Source: Glomus cerebriforme (Eukaryota; Glomeromycota; Glomeromycetes; Glomerales; Glomeraceae). Taken from it: DNA of 64,000 bases. Shown in pieces: positions 23,690 to 34,705 of this stretch. Position 1 is the stretch's first letter. Each line of letters begins with the position of its first letter. The translations under genes and the position numbers were made by a program. The notes below the pieces were generated by a model. The model was not told the origin of the DNA. It saw only the letters and a list, made by a program, of their open reading frames with translations, and did no database searches. The stretch spans positions 285,815 to 349,814 of the forward strand of contig QKYT01000036.1 of the NCBI GenBank assembly GCA_003550305.1. The letters are read 5' to 3'.

Positions 23690-24600
23690 CGCGACTTCTC
23701 AGAAGCGTTGGATTGCAAAAGATTTACTTGATTGGCTTATAATATGGAACGAGCACTAATGTCTGTGGGCATATCCAATTATTTTTCGAATGATACGAGT
23801 CAAATTTTAATCCTCTTGCTCCAACTAATATGCCAAAACCTTCCTTATACTCCTCTTTTAGTAAATTGATGATATGAGCAGTTTCACTCGATTTTGATCT
23901 CTCCCAAAATAAAAAAGAAATGTAAATCTCGACCAGTAGTGATTATTCTATCATCATCACTGAATGTTTCTTCCCGATTTCGTTTGCTTGGTATAAGCTG
24001 GGCAAGACAATGTGGGAATTTTATGTTGTTCTGTTTCCTGAATAATATGACGAAAGATAACGAGTTAGTATGAATCAAGCAGACGAAATTCTGGTACGCA
24101 AGCACATCATTTCGTCGAAACTGATCCTTTGGACCGTGATGCTCTTCTAGGGAGAAACCTCTGGAACGTGAATAAAACTTCCATACCTTATTGCAAATCG
24201 ACCCGTCCTTTTTCACCAATAATTCCGTATCGAGGGCACATAATAATTTACTCGTATCATCCATTACGATATGATAGGATGTATGAAGTATTGCCACGAC
24301 ATACTCATTACGCGTGGATTCCAAACTGTCAGATTGCAAGTACTATGATCTTGACTTGCCCAATATCTTTTTCATATGCAACACAAGAAAATCTTCTTGT
24401 CGTCTCGTATTTCGTGGGGTTGAGCTTCGAACAACGGGATTTCGTCAAATTATATGCCATATTTCATACCTCCTCTCAAATTGAAATAGATGAGAACGGG
24501 TACTTCGTGATGTCTTTGAGAGCCTTGGCCTCAAATACCACTGCACACCTGCCAATTTCAATTCCCCACGTTTCATACTTTGGTTAAGAAAGTCTTGACC
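23690..24600 (-). pseudogene. Decayed minus-strand gene, family unknown
   Basis: On the minus strand a segment near 24480-24590 encodes WGIEIGRCAVVFEAKALKDI then TKYPFSS. A 151-codon open frame at 23884-24339 contains SESTRNEYVV-like and NKVWKFYSRSRGFSLEEHHG sequence and ends ITTGRDLHFFF. A shifted frame continues as SETAHIINLLKEEYKEGFGI and NNWICPQTLVLVPYYKPIK-stop near 23730. Stops separate the pieces. The arrangement (a VFEAK-type segment, then a TTGRDLHFF-type segment) is loosely like nuclease-fold/Crinkler-type proteins that are abundant in this fungal group, but that is a guess. The plus-strand open frame at 24129-24587 is its antisense shadow. Confidence 0.4.
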
Positions 24601-26754
24601 AGTAATTTCTTTGCAAAATTCTGAATTCGATAAGTGTTCGACAAGCTCGGAACTTCAAGCGAAAAAAAATACTGGACATGTCACGTGATTAGCAACATTA
24701 CATCATTTTGCATTTTAGATTGTTGTTCTACAGTATGACAGTTTCTTTTCTCGTCCATAAAGAATTCCATTGATAAGCGTATACTTTTCAATCTTTGCAG
24801 CTGTCTCAAATCTTCTTATTTAAAAATTTAACTCTACATCCAAATCATTATAATTAGGGTATTTTTTCATACTTCCTCTATTTCTTTTTTTCGAGTTCCA
24901 ATTTGTAGTATTCCATAACTTGTAGCTCCATATTTTATGCTGGATTTCCTTATACTAATACTGTTGATTTGTCGATGAACGATTTCTGCAATCATATCCA
25001 TGTATGCATGTTACAGTACAAGCATGTATTATAGTATATCAATCGTGTTACGATGTTTTTACAAAAATTCTTGCGGAAAAGTGATAACTGATAAGTCGAA
25101 CGTTGTGATTGTCAATCGCAGTTATCGCACCCTATTAATTTCCTTTTTGAATCTTATATTCATTCTTAAAAAACGTGTTGATCATACTATCATAGTAAAG
25201 CTGATTTTCTTCCGTAGCTTTAAGGGTTTAATCATAAATAACATTTATAAATTAATCACGTGTAAAATAAACGGGATGTTCATAAAAGTTATAAATTGGT
25301 GAATTGATATCATATAATGGAGTAGGAGTAAGTAGAGATATAGTGATAATAACATTTGAAATAATAAAATTTATTACAATATTTATTATACGTAGATTAG
25401 GAAGAATAATATTAATTATCAAAATTCCTATGGCTTACGCTACAGATATTAAATATTCTTTAGTACATAAAGTTAATTAATATTCACGTGGTGCCTACAT
25501 TTTGCAAATTAAAAGGAAGCGATGAAGGAATTGCATTTACAGCCTTGGAGATCATCTTTCAGAAAGAGAACATCGTGCATTGTTCTAGAATCACTCTTTT
25601 TACCCTTGCATCCACAGCAGATATTACACTTACCAATTTAATAAGAGTTCATAATAAGTAAAAAGATTTTGCAAATCATTATAAATAAATAAATAAAACA
25701 ATTAATAAACGTGTGAAATATAGCCAGCCAAAGTAATAATTTCTCACCGCCATGAAATAAACTCAAGCAAGGTGGTAGCAGTTCTTGAAGACATTATTTC
25801 TCATCGCTTCCTTAAAAGGAGAAATTTTAATGTAAACTATGTCAATAAATTTGGAAAAAAATCACGAGAAAAATATTACTATACTGATACATGCATGCAA
25901 TGTTGCTAATCACACGATAGGTATGATATATCTAGAAATGACTCATTGGTATGCCACATTGTTATTTAAATATCGCGTTATTTAAAGGTATAATAATTTA
26001 TATTTGTCTTTTGTCTCCAAGCATTGCGACTTTAAAAGTAAATACTTTATCAAGAACAGGAATATATCTTTGAAATGTTAAGCTCTTTCGACTACTTTAC
26101 CTGTATATATTCCCCTAAGTTGTTTCTTTCTAAGAGAGATCTGCCAAACCTCTCAACCTGTAGAAGAAATAACTTGAAGAATATGTGCACTTCAAGGAAA
26201 TCGAAGACAGAGGCAATAGACCAAGGACAAATGCACAACTCGAATTCCAAACAAGAGGATACACATAAAACAAAAAAACTTCCTCCTTGAGTCTAAAAAA
26301 AACAAAATATTTTTTTGGTTTTTTTATCGACGCGGCCAATAACTGTCGAGTTTTGCCCTGATCCCGTTCCCCCTATTGAGAAGCCAAAAGGCGGATCCTC
26401 TATACTGCCTGTGATTAAGGCAAGGTGTATTTGTTCTTGATTCAGCCCACATATCTTTGATATAGACCTGTTCCTTGGTTGTGTATACGTTTTTGAAAGT
26501 AATGCAAGCTTGGAATTTTATTCTACAAAGGTTTTGTCAGCACTGAACTATTATTGAAGTAAAGTGCAAGAGCAACCTTCGATATCTAAACTACAAGAAG
26601 AAAGAAAATTTACAGGTACTAGGTGCTCTTTTATGTATTTTTACACGTAAGCTTCAAATATATATACTACACGTAAGCTTATACTACACGTACTACACGT
26701 AAGCTTCAGGACAGTATACTATTCATTTTATATTACTGTAACTGAGCTTTAACT
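24601..26754. other. Intergenic
   Basis: No recognisable gene. The open frame at 25000-25302 and the overlapping opposite frames at 26075-26339 have no domain. CACGTG hexamers occur at 24682, 25257 and 25485. A small direct repeat is listed separately at 26643-26706. Confidence 0.45.
26643..26706 (+). repeat. Three copies of ACACGTAAGCTT in 64 bp
   Basis: The dodecamer ACACGTAAGCTT occurs near 26643, 26669 and 26695, with an extra ACTACACGT half-copy between the last two. This is a short direct-repeat cluster of unknown role. Confidence 0.7.
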
Positions 26755-27345
26755 ATGTTAAATATTCTCATGAAAAACGTGAAAGAAATGGAAAAACAAT
26801 ATGATTCTTCACATCGTGGAACTAGTGTAACCTACAAAACAATTACATCAGCAATCTTCGACTCATATAATGAAAACAAAAAGATCAAAGACCTTATATC
26901 ATCAAGGTTTGTGAAATTTACTATAGGTTTATATTTTGAGATCAGGCGAATTACTTCGTTAGTTATTATTAATTATAGTTTATTATCAATGATTTGTTTT
27001 CAACGCTGGTTGTTATTTCAAATTAGTTCTAATTATTTGAAATTTATTCAACCACGTCGCACTCCAGATACTCTTTCATCATGAATACTAATGAACGATT
27101 TTTACAAGATGCGATGTTCGAATGAAAAAAAATGGAGTGATAAACTGGATTTATGAGGAGGAAAAGCAACCAAACTTCTGCAACAATAAACAATTGCGGA
27201 TGCATTAGAAGGAATAGTCAGGGAAAATTAAACAGTAGAATTACGAATGATCACAATCAAAGACGCATGTCGATCATCATTTCAAGACATCAGGGATTAA
27301 TGGGATTCACGTCATATTATTGCCAAAATATTAATCAGAAAAGGA
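26755..27345 (+). pseudogene. Decayed coding region, family unknown
   Basis: Bases 26755-26908 encode MLNILMKNVKEMEKQYDSSH then RGTSVTYKTITSAIFDSYNE up to a possible GTTTGT donor. Near 27195-27345 a second coding-like frame reads ADALEGIVREN-stop-TVELRM, ITIKDACRSSFQDIRD-stop and RHIIAKILIRKG. In-frame stops show decay. No family was recognised. Confidence 0.35.
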
Positions 27346-28747
27346 TAATTAATAGCTTTTATGAAAAAAGTGAGTTTTAGCCTGCTCTTTTATCTGTGCA
27401 TTGATACATTTTTATATTTTAACCGATTTTTACTATCGTTTAGATGGTAATAACAGCCAAAGAGATTAGGACTTTGAGTCTGAAACTATAGCGTAAACCA
27501 TAAGGATTGAAAGTAGAAGGAAATTATTTGAAAACATTAGATCACTTCAGATAGATGTCATCATGTATACATATACAAATAATTACAAATATCTACATTC
27601 TTATTTAATTAAATGAATTATAATGAACAACAAAAAATAAAATAAATAAAAAATAAAATGTGGTATATTAAAGTTTTAATAAATAAATAAATTCTATGAT
27701 ATTTTTAAGAAATTTAAATCTATATTTAAGAGTAATTACAAAACTGAGATACAGTATTATTTCGATTGTTTTTTTGTTGATAGGAAAACTGAAAAAATCT
27801 AAATCTAATCAAACTACTTTGCATTGATGTCTTTTCAGTATTTTTGTTTCTCTCTCCATTTAAACACAGCTGATTCTATTAAATTAAATGAATATTAAAT
27901 TAATTGAAATTAACGTACAATTCCAATAGCGTTTCGTATTGGAACAGTAATAAATCACTAGTTTTGTTAAACTATCACTCCCATGTCGTTTCTGCTACAA
28001 ATCACGTGTTTATTTATTTTTCAAGGGTTAGCAGAATTGCGCATCCTATTTATTTCATGCATTCATTATCTCGATTGGATGAAAAGACTAGCATACAAAA
28101 GTTACTGGGATGATGATGAACAGGATTCTCCAGACTGATTAGTAGGATACTATATTAATAGAGCCACATATTGGATATGTTCGGACGAAGTTCTTTGGTG
28201 AGATGGCTGACCGGAAGGAAAATATTGTAACAGGATGTTGTTTATTATGATTGTTTTATCGTTACTAAATAGTATATCAGATATAGTTTATGTATCTACA
28301 GTACATAGTTATTAAAATTTAGTAAAGTTTTATTTTTTGTATACAGTGTTTGATTGAACTCAGATTTTTTTTAAATAGCTATATTTTGTGTTTTATTTAT
28401 TCATAAATTTAATTCGCAATTCGCCTAATAAGTAGAAATTCAACAAATGATTATAATATCAACCATTTTAAATTGCAGACCTTTTAACATTTCAATAATT
28501 GTCAGGAAAAATTTATTATTAATTGTATTTTTTTTTTTAGGCACGTTAAGAGAATTTCTATTATACCATTTTCTATCTGTAATAAGTATTATTACGAATT
28601 TGCAAATCCATTTCACCATTTCACCATTTCACGTCGGGAAAAGTATTATTAATCGATTTTTAGATATAATAATGATGTTATCACGCGTTGCCTTTTTTTC
28701 AAATTTCCATCATGTATAACATTTTATCAATTAAAAAAATATATTAA
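27346..28747. other. Intergenic, upstream of the SPX-phosphatase gene
   Basis: No independent gene was recognised. The open frame at 28447-28719 is not domain-like. In a different frame, the last bases before the gap encode ITFYQLKKYI, which continues smoothly into the SPX region after the gap. This end is therefore probably coding (see the phosphoserine phosphatase entry). CACGTG is at 28003. Confidence 0.45.
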
Positions 28748-29482
28748 NNNNNNNNNNNNNNNNNNNNNNNNNNNNNNNNNNNNNNNNNNNNNNNNNNNNN
28801 NNNNNNNNNNNNNNNNNNNNNNNNNNNNNNNNNNNNNNNNNNNNNNNNNNNNNNNNNNNNNNNNNNNNNNNNNNNNNNNNNNNNNNNNNNNNNNNNNNNN
28901 NNNNNNNNNNNNNNNNNNNNNNNNNNNNNNNNNNNNNNNNNNNNNNNNNNNNNNNNNNNNNNNNNNNNNNNNNNNNNNNNNNNNNNNNNNNNNNNNNNNN
29001 NNNNNNNNNNNNNNNNNNNNNNNNNNNNNNNNNNNNNNNNNNNNNNNNNNNNNNNNNNNNNNNNNNNNNNNNNNNNNNNNNNNNNNNNNNNNNNNNNNNN
29101 NNNNNNNNNNNNNNNNNNNNNNNNNNNNNNNNNNNNNNNNNNNNNNNNNNNNNNNNNNNNNNNNNNNNNNNNNNNNNNNNNNNNNNNNNNNNNNNNNNNN
29201 NNNNNNNNNNNNNNNNNNNNNNNNNNNNNNNNNNNNNNNNNNNNNNNNNNNNNNNNNNNNNNNNNNNNNNNNNNNNNNNNNNNNNNNNNNNNNNNNNNNN
29301 NNNNNNNNNNNNNNNNNNNNNNNNNNNNNNNNNNNNNNNNNNNNNNNNNNNNNNNNNNNNNNNNNNNNNNNNNNNNNNNNNNNNNNNNNNNNNNNNNNNN
29401 NNNNNNNNNNNNNNNNNNNNNNNNNNNNNNNNNNNNNNNNNNNNNNNNNNNNNNNNNNNNNNNNNNNNNNNNNNNNNNNNNN
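28748..29482. other. Assembly gap (735 N)
   Basis: Run of N. The 18 bases before it (28730-28747) and the 18 bases after it (29483-29500) are the same sequence, ATTAAAAAAATATATTAA. The two contig ends may therefore overlap directly, in which case the gap length is artificial. Confidence 0.95.
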
Positions 29483-29483
29483 A

Positions 29484-31620
29484 TTAAAAAAATATATTAA
29501 AACCAACATAACACCAAATACGTTAAAATTAAATTTAAGTCAAATGTCATGGAAACCATCCGATTCAAATGAATTACATTTTATTAAATTGGTTTCTACA
29601 AGGCTATCAATCTTACAAATTAAAACAACGGAATTTTTAGAAAAATTGGATAATGAAATACAAAAAGTTTCGGATTTTTTCGTTAAAGAATCTAATTTGC
29701 TAATAAAGAAAAGTGAAGAAAAGAATGTAGATACGTTCGATGAAAATGAAGCAAGTAAAATGTTGGAATCTATTATTAGATTAGAAAATTTTGTTTTTTT
29801 AAGTTATACTGGTCTAGTAAAAATATTAAAAAAGCATGATAAACATTCAGGATTAAGTATAGGAGAAGCTTACCTTTATAGAACCGCTTCCCTTACTTTA
29901 ACAAAATCAGATTTACTTTTAATTTTAAAAAAATCTTTAATGGAAAAAGTTATACAAGAAGTTTCTCCTACCTCATCAAAAACAACTCCGACAATCATTA
30001 ATAATGGAATCAAAGTAGAAAATAATTCTACGACAACATCATCATCAGTTTCATTAGGGACAACAACTTTACCCACACTTTTATCAAAAATTCCTCAATC
30101 TACTACTTCACCAACTATTAAAAAAAATTTGTTTCCACCATCAAATTTATTACCTCATCAAAAAGTTATTGTTTCACTTACTGGACCACATGGAACTGAT
30201 ATTATAGGATGTGTTTTGGAATGTATGGCTAAACATGATTGTGAAATTGAAGATTTTATGTTATCTAGATTATATCATGATGTTACTTTTGGTGTATTAA
30301 TTACGTTAAATACTCATAATATAGATTTATTTAGAGATTTAGCTGAAGCGTCTAGAAAATGGGATGGTACTTTAGCTTTTGATGTTCATGATAGGGATCA
30401 AAATTATTATACTTCATCAATTGAAGATGCTCCTTATGAAAATCGTATAAAATATACCGCTACTGTATTAAATCAAAATGGTTTAACTCCTCAATTTTTA
30501 AATGATTGGACAAAATTTTTATTAAAAGAAAAAATTTCTGTAGAAAAAATGCAAAGATTGAACGAAGGAAAATTATCTTGTGCTGATTATAAATTATCCG
30601 TACCAAATAATACAGATTTTGAACGATTAAGACAAGAATTATTCACTCTTAGTACTTCTCATGGTACTGATGTTGCTTTACAACCTTATGATGTATTTAG
30701 AAGACATAAAAGATTGGTTGTATTTGATATGGATTCTACTCTTATTCAACAAGAAGTTATTGATGAAATTGCCAGACATGCTGGTGTAGTTAATGAAGTT
30801 GCTGCTATAACTGAATTAGCTATGAATGGTGAAATTGATTTTAAAGAATCTCTTAGACGTCGTGTTGCCCTTCTTAAAGGAACTCCTGTAGAAGTTTTAC
30901 AAACTGTTAAAGAGAATTTAACTTTTACAGAAGGTGCTCATTTCCTCTGTAAAGCACTAAAAAAAATTGGTTTTAAATTGGCTGTAATTTCTGGTAAGAT
31001 TTTTAGGATTTATTAGAATAATTATTTCGTTAAAAAAAAAACTTGAAAAAAAACTATTTCAAATTTTTCTTTTAGGTGGGTTCATTCCTTTGGCAAAATA
31101 TGTTAAAAATGAACTTGGATTAGATTATGCTTTTGCAAACCAAGTGAGTTGATGTACCATTTATTCATAAAATTCTTTAAAACAAATTCTTATCACATAT
31201 TCATTCAATATTTTATATTATTAAGCTCAAAGTATCATCAGATGGATTAACGCTTACTGGTGAAACGGTTGGACCTATAGTTGACGCTGAACGTAAAGCT
31301 GAATTACTTGAAGTTATTGCTCAAGCTGAAAATGTGACTTTGGATCAAGTTACCGCTATAGGTGATGGAGCTAATGATCTGTTAATGTTGGCTAAATCTG
31401 GTTTAGGTATTGCTTTTAACGCTAAACCAAGAGTACAAGAAAAGGTAATTATTTGAACTTATTTTGGAATGAAAAGGAATTAGTTTATTAATTTACTTAT
31501 TGTTCTCTCCTTGAATATAATTAGGCACGAGCGAGAATTAATCAAAAGAGCTTAAAATATGTTTTATATTTATTAGGTTATACTGATGAAGATGCTAAGC
31601 AATTATATAATGATTCTTAG
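29484..31620 (+). CDS. SPX-ACT-ACT phosphoserine phosphatase fusion (5' end in gap)
   Basis: Exons: up to 30993, 31076-31143, 31226-31444, 31525-31620, all with GT-AG introns whose phases match. From the ATG at 29544 the product is 610 residues, but the frame stays open upstream to the gap (LKKYIKTNITPNTLKLNLSQ). Residues 1-125 match the C-terminal two-thirds of an SPX domain: a helical EFLEKLDNEIQKVSDFF, then LSYTGLVKILKKHDKHSG with the basic KILKKHDK cluster that binds inositol pyrophosphates in known SPX domains. LKKYIK fits the SPX YxxLKK helix. A Ser/Thr linker follows. Residues about 205-365 hold two ACT-like regulatory domains (VSLTGPHGTDIIGCVLECMA; TATVLNQNGLTPQFLNDW). Residues 390-600 are the HAD phosphatase with DMDST (395-399), SGGF (483-486, across intron 1), catalytic Lys near 530 and GDGAND (552-557). 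It removes phosphate from O-phosphoserine in the last step of serine synthesis. Upstream exons are missing. Confidence 0.9.
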
Positions 31621-32180
31621 AGAAATATTTTTTTATTTTATTTTTTATAATTTTCATTTATCAAATAAAATTTTACTTAATATTTTGAATTTAAAGTTTT
31701 AAGTATATTTTGTAAAACATATCTTAGCAATTAAATTACTTACGTCGGCGCGGAAAAATATTTCTTCCTAGCTTATCCAGTTAAAGGTCGCTGGTTTAGA
31801 CTATATTCTCACTTTAATAAAGACGACACAGAACATGGGACCTATATAAAGATAGAACGTAAGTTGGCGTCGTAAATCACCAAAAGAAAGCAAGAGAATA
31901 GCGTATTCATCAGAAAGATCCGTAAAGATTGGATTTTTTTTAATGCACCAAGAATGAGTGAATCATTTCTCTTCGAGTGCCTGAACAAGATCAATTGCCT
32001 TTTGTGTGATTTGACAGAACAAAAACTTTCAATGACAGATTTAATATAGCAACGATGATGATGAACTACCAAATATCGAATGCAGATTGTTTATTTAATT
32101 ATTTCTTGATGCAGATGATGGTTCATGTAATTATACATTAATTTCGAGACAATACAAAATTGCTGAGAAGAATTGTTTTG
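31621..32180. other. Intergenic, with possible upstream traces of the helicase remnant
   Basis: Contains the 3' flank of the phosphatase gene (AATAAAA near 31664). Weak coding-like pieces between 31880 and 32160 may be older parts of the PIF1-like helicase that is clear from 32181 onward. Confidence 0.45.
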
Positions 32181-32507
32181 GTATGCAATGGTACCATAGG
32201 TGTGGTAACAGATGTAAACCCCTCAGAACAATGTGCTCGCATTGCCTTTTCTGTTAAAGGATCTATAAACATACCCACCACTTCCAATTAAATGGCACCA
32301 ACTGTCAAGGTACACAATTTCCTCTCCAGAATTGCTTCGTTCTTACTGTCCATAAAACCCAGGGTTTGACTCTACCAAAGGTATCCATCGCATTGGATGG
32401 AAACATTTTCTTCACCTGGGCAAGCTTATGTCGCTCTCAGCAGATGCAAAACATGGGATAATATTGAAATATCCCACCTTGATAGATCAGCGTTTATGGT
32501 TGATTAA
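32181..32507 (+). pseudogene. PIF1-like helicase C-terminal remnant
   Basis: The pieces lie in helicase order: VCNGTIGVVTDVNPSEQCAR with IAFSVKG (near 32181-32260); then FVLTVHKTQGLTLPKVSIAL with DGNI (near 32329-32410); then, after a frameshift, FSSPGQAYVALSRCKTWDNI and a stop at 32507. HKTQGLTL and GQAYVALSRC are the conserved late motifs of the PIF1/RecD superfamily 1 helicases. These occur both as host genes and in Helitron transposons. An in-frame stop and at least one frameshift show it is dead. Whether it came from a Helitron or a free-standing PIF1-like copy cannot be told here. Confidence 0.85.
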
Positions 32508-33584
32508 AATGTCCTTCTTGAATATCAAATATTTCCGAGACGAATCTTCACTTATTTTCATAAATATCACCCCTTCAAAAAAAAAAAAATCCTTTGTTAG
32601 CCTTTATCACTTTTATCACACTTCCAAATCTCGATAAATTAATCATATAATAAATAACTTGAAACGTAGACCAATAAAATTTTAACATTTAAATATTTTA
32701 AACTTTTTAAACTTTATTTACAAATCACAATATTCATTACGTTACGAAGCTATACAATAAACCCGAAAATATATCACTGATCACTCTATCCGTACCCCGT
32801 GGCCCGTGAGTACTGAGATCAGGCTAGTTACAAAATAAAAGCAACGTAAGCTTGACCGAGCGAAAAAAAAATGTTTCCGTCTATGCAAGGGATAGTATGT
32901 AATTCTGTAACAGATGTATGTAGAAAAAAGTATCAATTGTTATTGTATTTGCACTTTACTTTGTAACTTGTAACGTACTTCTATGTTTTAATATTTCTCA
33001 CTTGATAGTATTTTACGTGGGGTATTTTATTCATTTTTATTATGAATCAATAAATGATAAATACGTGCACACTGTTAATAAAACTACAAGGATGTAACAA
33101 ATAATAAAATTAATATAAGGAGAGAAAGTTCCGCTTAAAAAAGTATTTTCTTTTGGTAGAGTAACACGTATTTACTAACAATTACATAAATAAAGATCTA
33201 TTTATTTTTTTCTTATTATGATAAATAAAAAATCCGGTGCTAACTTGAAAAGCAAAAGTTTTTGTTGGGACAATCAATCAATCCACATCACGTTAAAGTA
33301 ATTCTGGCCAGAATTATGAATACTGACCAGAGTTACCGCTGATCACTTGAGACTTAATTCTGGGAAAATTCGGGAAAACTGGAATGGAAAAAGTAAAGTC
33401 CGTTAACAATTACAAAAAGTTATTGTTTCTAATTAAATGTATGAAACATCAATAATTTTCTCAGTTATTGTTCTCTCATTAAAGTATGAACATTAGCAAT
33501 TTTGGAAGATATTTAAGATGTAACTTTTTGAAATTGAAATCCGCATTAAAAATTTACATCCATTTTTTTTCTCTTACACTCAGA
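32508..33584. other. Intergenic
   Basis: No gene. Bases 33300-33352 hold a copy of the dispersed CTGGCCAGAATTA box plus GACCAGAGTTACCGCTGATC, matching an end of the MITE at 48396-48765. Confidence 0.5.
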
Positions 33585-34370
33585 ATGATAAAAATACATC
33601 CAATTCATTACTATGATGATGGAGATATTTTCCTAAATGCTGAAAATACAACATTTCGTTTGCACAAAATAATTCTTTCATTGTCTTCAAATTATTTTAA
33701 AGACTCGTTGAGATCCATTAATAATCAGTCAAAAATCCTTAAGATAGAGTTAGATGGAGAGACTCCTAAATCGATCGAAAGAATGTTATCACTCATATAT
33801 CCAAATTCTTTTATTAAAATAACTTGGGACAATATTGAAGATTTTTTACGAATTTCGGATAAGTTCGAGATAAATAAAATTAAAGAATATTGTAATATGT
33901 TATTATTACAAAATTTTCAAAATAATCTTCTTTTAACGATTAAATTAGCAGAGGACTACTCATTGCCAGATGTTTATAAAGAATCATCCAAATTAATTTT
34001 GGATGAATTTCAAAAATATTTTTCTGATTCAAAATTTAAACTTTTATCAATTAAAACACAATTAAAATTATATGAATGTTGGCTTAATTATCATACTAAA
34101 TTACAAGAGTTTATTTATAAATATCGCAAAACACAAGTTTATCAAAACGAAAAAGTTGTTAGATTAGACAAATATATTAATGAGAAATTTCCAATGACAA
34201 CATCTTTGAAACCTTCATTATTGGTAGATACCTTCAAATCATTATCATTTAAAAGTTTATATAGTCATTTTATTTATGAAAAACGAATTGTAATTAATTA
34301 TGAACCATTAATTAATAATAATAACAATTACACTGATGAATGGTATATTTTTATTGAATTGAAAGATTAA
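33585..34370 (+). CDS. BTB/POZ domain protein (copy 1 of tandem pair)
   Basis: The start chosen is the ATG at 33585 (MIKIHPIHYYDDGDI), because alignment with the neighbouring copy begins there. An upstream in-frame ATG at 33486 adds 33 residues with no counterpart. The product has 261 residues. Residues about 6-105 are a BTB domain (HYYDDGDIFLNAENTTFRLH, LSLSSNYFKDSL, ERMLSLIYPNSF), followed by a BACK-like helical region (FLRISDKFEINKIKEYC, IKLAEDYSLPDVYKESSK). No Kelch or TLDc domain follows. BTB proteins dimerise and can serve as Cullin-3 adaptors; the target is unknown. It lies 335 bp upstream of its paralogue on the same strand, so it arose by tandem duplication. Confidence 0.85.
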   Translation: MIKIHPIHYYDDGDIFLNAENTTFRLHKIILSLSSNYFKDSLRSINNQSKILKIELDGETPKSIERMLSLIYPNSFIKITWDNIEDFLRISDKFEINKIKEYCNMLLLQNFQNNLLLTIKLAEDYSLPDVYKESSKLILDEFQKYFSDSKFKLLSIKTQLKLYECWLNYHTKLQEFIYKYRKTQVYQNEKVVRLDKYINEKFPMTTSLKPSLLVDTFKSLSFKSLYSHFIYEKRIVINYEPLINNNNNYTDEWYIFIELKD

Positions 34371-34651
34371 TTAATTAGGGATATATGCACTTTTTTTTGT
34401 ATTATTATATTTCTTGTTTTTATTATATTAAATTTATTAATTTATTAATTTATTATAAATAAAGTTATTTTATTTTTTAAGCCTAGATCGTATGAAAAAA
34501 AAATGGCAATTTATGACATCATTTTTTTTCTTATTTGGAAGAAAACTTTTAAATTTGGAAACTTGCGTGTTATTGGTAGAGTAATGTAAATCTGTTTGAT
34601 ATTGTTGTACGTCACAATGGACTGATCCATCCGTGTAACATTGGTATTAAC

Positions 34652-34659
34652 TATAAATA
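34652..34659 (+). promoter_or_regulatory. TATA box of BTB copy 2
   Basis: TATAAATA followed by a short pyrimidine-rich leader, 47 bases before the ATG at 34706. Position and sequence fit a core promoter. Confidence 0.6.
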
Positions 34660-34705
34660 CCCCCGAAATGGAGATTTACATTTTCGTTAACTTTTTTCTT
34701 CTATC

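Noticed and set aside
28727..29509. Long open frame spanning the N gap (minus strand)
   Set aside because: It consists almost entirely of undefined residues from N and has no biological content.
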